From NCBI GenBank assembly GCA_049609325.1, contig JBMYYK010000006.1:1-64000 (forward strand): a DNA stretch of 64,000 bases, in the 5' to 3' direction. Each line of letters opens with the position of its first letter. Positions within the stretch are counted from its first letter, which is position 1. The notes beneath the pieces are model-generated. The model was not told where the DNA came from. It saw only the letters and a program-made list of their open reading frames with translations, and made no database searches. Positions 60,030 through 64,000 of the stretch are shown here, in pieces. Source of the stretch: GCA-2733415 sp049609325 (GTDB taxonomy: Bacteria; Bacteroidota; Bacteroidia; Flavobacteriales; Flavobacteriaceae). A program made the translations under genes and the position numbers.

Positions 60030-61097
60030 TTATAGTGTATTGATATTGTTCAGATCTTCGAATGATTTTGTTAATCGAGCTTTAAAGGTTTGTTCACCTT
60101 CTCTAAGCCATTTTCTCGGATCATAATATTTTTTGTTTGGAAGTTCGTCTCCTTCTGGATTTCCAATTTGTGTTTTGATATAGTCTTGTTTGTCTAAAAT
60201 GTAATCTCTAACACCTTGAGTGAATGCGAATTGCATGTCAGTGTCTAAGTTCATTTTAACAACTCCGTAACCTATAGATTCTCTAATTTCTTCAACTGTT
60301 GACCCAGAACCACCATGAAATACAAAGTTGATTGGGTTTGTTTCAGTGTTAAATTTCTCTTGAATATACTCTTGAGAATTTTTTAATATTTTAGGCGTTA
60401 ATACAACATTACCAGGTTTGTATACCCCGTGAACATTTCCGAAGGCTGCAGCTATTGTAAATTGATCACTTACTTTCATTAACTCTTCATAAGCATAAGC
60501 AACTTCTTCAGGTTGCGTGTATAGTTTTGAAACATCAACATCAGTATTGTCTACTCCATCTTCTTCGCCACCAGTAATACCTAACTCAATTTCTAAAGTC
60601 ATACCTATTTTGCTCATGCGTTCAAGGTATTGTTTGCAAATTTCAATGTTTTCTTCAATTGGCTCTTCAGATAAATCAATCATATGAGAGCTGTATAATG
60701 GCTTACCTGTTTCTGCAAAATGTTTTTCACTAGCTTCTAATAAACCGTCTATCCATGGTAGTAATTTTTTTGCCGCATGATCAGTGTGTAAAATTACTGG
60801 CACCCCATAAGCTTCAGCTAATAGGTGCACGTGTTTTGCTCCAGCGATAGCTCCTAAAATAGCAGCATTTTCATTGGCGTTAGACAGTCCTTTACCGGCA
60901 TTAAATTGCGCACCTCCGTTTGAAAATTGAATGATTACCGGCGCTTTAACTGCAGCGGCAGTTTCCATAACAGCATTAACACTATCTGAGCCTACTACGT
61001 TTACTGCTGGTAAAGCAAAGCCTTTGTCTTTAGCGTAATTAAAGATGGCTTGAACGTCTTTTCCGGTTGCTACTCCTGGTTTTATATTGTGATTCAT
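60030..61097 (-). CDS. fbaA: Class II fructose-bisphosphate aldolase
   Basis: Zinc-dependent aldolase of glycolysis. HTDHAAKKLLPW carries the catalytic Asp and zinc His (about residues 107-110), ELGITGGEEDGVD is the class IIA signature, GNVHGVYKPGNV and FHGGSGS provide further zinc and phosphate ligands. 355 residues. Confidence 0.96.
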   Translation of the reverse strand: MNHNIKPGVATGKDVQAIFNYAKDKGFALPAVNVVGSDSVNAVMETAAAVKAPVIIQFSNGGAQFNAGKGLSNANENAAILGAIAGAKHVHLLAEAYGVPVILHTDHAAKKLLPWIDGLLEASEKHFAETGKPLYSSHMIDLSEEPIEENIEICKQYLERMSKIGMTLEIELGITGGEEDGVDNTDVDVSKLYTQPEEVAYAYEELMKVSDQFTIAAAFGNVHGVYKPGNVVLTPKILKNSQEYIQEKFNTETNPINFVFHGGSGSTVEEIRESIGYGVVKMNLDTDMQFAFTQGVRDYILDKQDYIKTQIGNPEGDELPNKKYYDPRKWLREGEQTFKARLTKSFEDLNNINTL

Positions 61098-61126
61098 CGT
61101 TGTTGTTGTTTCTTAAAAATAGATTA

Positions 61127-61134
61127 CAAATGTA
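61127..61134 (-). promoter_or_regulatory. fbaA-accD -7 element (TACATTTG)
   Basis: Perfect TAnnTTTG on the minus strand, 30 bases before the fbaA ATG. No TTG at the usual spacing. Confidence 0.5.
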
Positions 61135-61144
61135 ATAAATAATG

Positions 61145-63700
61145 TTAAAAAGGATAATTTATACCAAAATTATAAACGGCATGTTTGAAGTTGTAGTTTT
61201 TAAACCATTTTTTATCATTAAGATATGGTTCATAGGTTTTAAAACCGATATCAAATCGTAGGATAAAAAAGCTAAAATCATAACGAAATCCAATACCTGA
61301 ACCTATCGCAAGTTCGTTTAAATCTTTTAACGAATCAAATGTGTATACGGGATCTTCAACATTATCAAATACATTCCAAATATTACCAGCATCAACAAAT
61401 AATGCACCTTTTAAATCGCCAAAAAAGGTGTATCGCAACTCGGCATTAAGGGCAATTTTCATATTTGCTTCATTAAACTGGTTGATACCACCACTACTCC
61501 CTGGGCCCAAGCTGTAGGCATCCCAACCTCTATTGTCATTACTCCCCCCTCCGAAGAAACTTCTGGAGAAAGGTACAGATTTTGAGTTGCCATACGGTAT
61601 AGCAATACCAAAAAAGCTCCTTACGGCAAACGTGTTGTTGTTTGATAAGTCCCAGTATTTTATAAGATCTAACTCTGTTTTCACATATTGTGAGTATGCA
61701 ACATTGAATAGCTCATAACGATCGTCACTGTTTTTTTGTAATCCTAAAGCGTTAGACAAAGTTGATAGGGTGTTTCCAGCAAATTCCAGCTTTACACCAA
61801 ATCGTGTAAATTGATTGTCTAGTAGGTTTTTACGGGTGTTTTTTATGAACGAATAATTTGTAGTAAGTATCAGGTTGTTTTCTGTTAAGCGTTCTCGACG
61901 TTCTTCAATGGTTCTGATTTCTTTTTTGTCTCTATCTGAAATTAAGGCTTCAACTGTTGGGTCTAAATTGCCTGAAACTACATCTGAGATAAATTGACTT
62001 GTGCCGTTTGGGATACTTAAATTTTCTGTAGTGTATGTAGAGTTTAGTGCTATGTCATTTAAATTATTGTATGAGTTAGAGTAGATGTTGAAATACTTGT
62101 CTGGGTTTAGGTTTCTAACAAATTGTGCGTTGAATAAATCCAGTCTGTGAGTAATTGTTTTTGATGAGAACCAACCATAATTTAAGACTCCTGTAAAAGT
62201 GGTTTTGTCAAGTCCAATATTTGTTTGAGTACTAGCACCTAAACTTATGCGTGTTGTTGGTGACATGACTTTAGGTATCAGCCTAGAGGTGTTGATAGGA
62301 AAGAATATCCTTGGGAACGAGAGTTTTAAATCTGCTCCAAATTCTCTAACATCAAAAAATCTATCTTCTCTATCTGCAGCATCTTTAGACGCTCCAATAG
62401 ATCCTCTAAATGCCAGTTCAAGATTTTCTGCACCTCTAAATACATTTCGTGCTAATATAGATGTACTTAGTGAAAGCCCTATGTTTTGAATGTTGTTGTG
62501 TAAAGCGTCTAGATTATATTCTAACTCAAACTTTTTCAAAGGGGTTAATAAGATATTCGCCATGAGACTAGTACCTGTTGAATCTCGTTCATCTACAATA
62601 TATTTTATGTTTGGGTACTTAAACGCTTTTAGATTGTTAAGTTGATTTAACGTTAAAGCTTTATCACTGTCTTTATATATTGTGTTGGGCTGTATAAAGA
62701 TGACGTCTGATAGTGCTTTAGGTTTGTATTTTAATTTGTCAAAACTAAAAAAACGATGATTGTTGTAGGTTACAGTGTCACTAATCGGTTTATTGATGTT
62801 TTTGTACTTGTAATCAGTAAACACATTTACCTCACTAATGCGATGCATTTTATAAGGCTCGTTGTAAGTACTGTCGTGATCTTTAATTTTTTTATCGTCT
62901 ATAAAAATTTCTACCCAGTTGGTTTTTTTAATTGAATCATAAGCATTTTCAAAGTAGATGCTTTCTTTTTCAAAAGTATACAAGCCCGAGTTGCGCATAA
63001 TTGTGGTGATGCGTTCGCGCTCATTAATTAAATGTTGGTCTCTGTATTGAGTGTTTAATTTAATAAAAGAGTTGTTTTGATGTTTGCTGTAAATAGAATC
63101 TACAGCAGTCGATTCTATTTGAGTACTAATGGAGTCAATCATGTAAGGCTGACCAGTAGTTATAGCGTAGTTAACTTGACCTTTATGTTTGTTGAAATAA
63201 TCAATTTCAAAATCAGTATTCACATCACGCCAACCATTTTGTTTGTAATATTTTGTAAGGTTTTCAATGCTTGAAATTACTTCAGAAGAGTCAATGATAG
63301 CTGGAGGTTCTCCAGATTTTTTCAACCAATCATTAATACCTTTATACGAGCGTTGAAGTTTAATTGTTTGTTTTTCTGATAAGAAATTGTGTAGGCGTTC
63401 CTCTCGTTTAGGCTTGCGTTTTAACCATGCTGTAAATGATGAGTCAGGATGTTTGTCGGCAAAATTATATACGGCTAATCGCAGCGGGTATTTTAAAAAC
63501 TTACTATTGGGTTTTAACTTGATGAGATTGTCAATAGTTTCGTTGTAATTATTTTCATTGTTAACGGTAATGTTATTTTCAGCAAGTAGAAATTCGTCAT
63601 CTTCTAAGTTTTTAGTCACACTACAAGATGTAATTAATTGAGTAATTACAAGAATAAATGATATTTTTGCTAAAAAATGTTTCAATAGAAAGTGTTTCAA
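61145..63700 (-). CDS. tamL: TamL: BamA/TamA-like outer-membrane lipoprotein
   Basis: A lipobox (LITSC, Cys about residue 26) precedes POTRA-like repeats (about 30-430) and a C-terminal 16-strand Omp85 barrel. The barrel has the conserved GGGSNDNRGWD stretch (equivalent of the VRGF/Y motif) and ends in aromatic NYPF. Bacteroidota use this lipidated form with TamB to insert or assemble outer-membrane proteins; tamB is not adjacent here. The 5' end has two TTG codons 15 bases apart in a tandem repeat (63700 and 63685). The second fits the likely transcript start better. Confidence 0.85.
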   Translation of the reverse strand: MKHFLLKHFLAKISFILVITQLITSCSVTKNLEDDEFLLAENNITVNNENNYNETIDNLIKLKPNSKFLKYPLRLAVYNFADKHPDSSFTAWLKRKPKREERLHNFLSEKQTIKLQRSYKGINDWLKKSGEPPAIIDSSEVISSIENLTKYYKQNGWRDVNTDFEIDYFNKHKGQVNYAITTGQPYMIDSISTQIESTAVDSIYSKHQNNSFIKLNTQYRDQHLINERERITTIMRNSGLYTFEKESIYFENAYDSIKKTNWVEIFIDDKKIKDHDSTYNEPYKMHRISEVNVFTDYKYKNINKPISDTVTYNNHRFFSFDKLKYKPKALSDVIFIQPNTIYKDSDKALTLNQLNNLKAFKYPNIKYIVDERDSTGTSLMANILLTPLKKFELEYNLDALHNNIQNIGLSLSTSILARNVFRGAENLELAFRGSIGASKDAADREDRFFDVREFGADLKLSFPRIFFPINTSRLIPKVMSPTTRISLGASTQTNIGLDKTTFTGVLNYGWFSSKTITHRLDLFNAQFVRNLNPDKYFNIYSNSYNNLNDIALNSTYTTENLSIPNGTSQFISDVVSGNLDPTVEALISDRDKKEIRTIEERRERLTENNLILTTNYSFIKNTRKNLLDNQFTRFGVKLEFAGNTLSTLSNALGLQKNSDDRYELFNVAYSQYVKTELDLIKYWDLSNNNTFAVRSFFGIAIPYGNSKSVPFSRSFFGGGSNDNRGWDAYSLGPGSSGGINQFNEANMKIALNAELRYTFFGDLKGALFVDAGNIWNVFDNVEDPVYTFDSLKDLNELAIGSGIGFRYDFSFFILRFDIGFKTYEPYLNDKKWFKNYNFKHAVYNFGINYPF

Positions 63701-63707
63701 TAAAATT

Positions 63708-63715
63708 CAAAAATA
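63708..63715 (-). promoter_or_regulatory. tamL -7 element (TATTTTTG)
   Basis: TAnnTTTG on the minus strand. Transcription should start near 63703, only 3-4 bases before the first TTG codon and about 18 before the second. Confidence 0.45.
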
Positions 63716-63725
63716 CATTATTTGA

Positions 63726-64000
63726 ATGTTAAGCAAAAGCAGAATTACATTAATAACGAGTTTAAAACAAAAAAAGTACCGTACACAACACGGTTTGTTT
63801 GTAGTTGAAGGCATAAAGACTATTAATGAGTTTTTAAATTCATCGTATGAGTTGGAACATTTGTATACACTTTCTGGGTTTGAAAACCTGTCATCAGATA
63901 AGCAAACACTAATAACAGAGTCACAACTACGCCGCATCAGTTTCTTTAAAAACACAAATTCGGCTTTAGCACTGTTTAAAATCGAACCATCAAAAGCGAT
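63726..64000 (+). CDS. TrmH/SpoU family RNA methyltransferase (3' truncated by window edge)
   Basis: The first 91 codons are present. They read LSKSRITLITSLKQKKYR, then QHGLFVVEG, the substrate-binding N-terminal domain of TrmH-type 2'-O-ribose methyltransferases, and FFKNTNSALALF. The knotted catalytic SPOUT domain lies beyond the window. It is divergent from tamL, with 25 bases between the starts. Target RNA unknown. Confidence 0.85.
   Translation, partial: MLSKSRITLITSLKQKKYRTQHGLFVVEGIKTINEFLNSSYELEHLYTLSGFENLSSDKQTLITESQLRRISFFKNTNSALALFKIEPSKA

Noticed and set aside
61098..61112. Short GTT repeat before fbaA as a microsatellite phase-variation tract
   Set aside because: Only about four units and outside the likely -33/-7 spacer, so little reason to expect phase variation.
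63707..63955. 82-codon minus-strand ORF opposite the TrmH-type gene
   Set aside because: Antisense to a clear methyltransferase N-terminus.
1..64000. CRISPR arrays, insertion sequences, prophage or integrase genes
   Set aside because: No spaced direct-repeat arrays, transposase motifs or phage genes were seen; the tRNA-Arg has no duplicated 3' end nearby that would suggest an attachment site.

Overview
The window is AT-rich DNA from a member of the Bacteroidota, almost certainly a Flavobacteriaceae species. The evidence is the gliding-motility genes gldA, gldB and gldC, a TamL-type BamA-like lipoprotein, paired DUF3857 proteins, a short primary sigma factor, flavobacterial versions of DnaG, AccD, MraY and FtsZ, and promoters of the TTG-N19to22-TAnnTTTG type used by this phylum. 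No phage, insertion sequence, CRISPR array or obvious island is visible. This is core chromosome.

Layout. Positions 1-2.6 kb hold the end of a surface-polysaccharide region (DegT-type aminotransferase, galE, a possible GldH-like lipoprotein). 2.7-5.4 kb is a compact operon of a secreted serine hydrolase, a PadR repressor and a membrane protein, behind a promoter carrying three inverted repeats. 5.5-13.6 kb is mostly on the minus strand: fabD, thyA with a 2TM-dihydrofolate reductase fusion, a nucleoside transporter with a secreted N-terminal domain, a bifunctional nuclease, and etfBA. pdhB is divergent from etfB, followed by a DUF5686 outer-membrane protein and a second serine hydrolase; gldA converges on the latter.

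From 19.4 to 28.4 kb runs a tight operon: DAHP synthase/chorismate mutase, rsgA, dtd, a YdjM-like hydrolase, two DUF3857 proteins, a MazG-type pyrophosphohydrolase, a small membrane protein and aroA. It is preceded by a strong promoter, a 27-codon ORF rich in Trp, Phe and Tyr, a terminator, and a mutually exclusive antiterminator helix. This is a candidate aromatic amino-acid attenuator and the most interesting item here. Then come queA, dnaG, nadE, gldBC, engB and an alpha/beta hydrolase.

35.5-51.0 kb is a division/cell-wall (dcw) cluster running mraZ-rsmH-ftsL-ftsI-murE-mraY-murD-ftsW-murG-murC-ftsQ-ftsA-ftsZ, headed by an array of 10-bp MraZ-type repeats at the promoter. It is followed by a YqeY-like gene and tRNA-Arg(TCG). 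The remainder, mostly minus strand, contains a GNAT acetyltransferase, an M90-type peptidase, rpe, rpoD, a lipoprotein, rpsO-pnp, fbaA-accD and tamL. The 5' part of a TrmH-family methyltransferase gene runs off the right edge.

Two essential enzymes, DnaG and AccD, have each lost all four residues of their usual zinc site while RsgA keeps its own. Several essential genes here start with TTG or GTG. All functional statements come from reading motifs and gene order; no database search was run.
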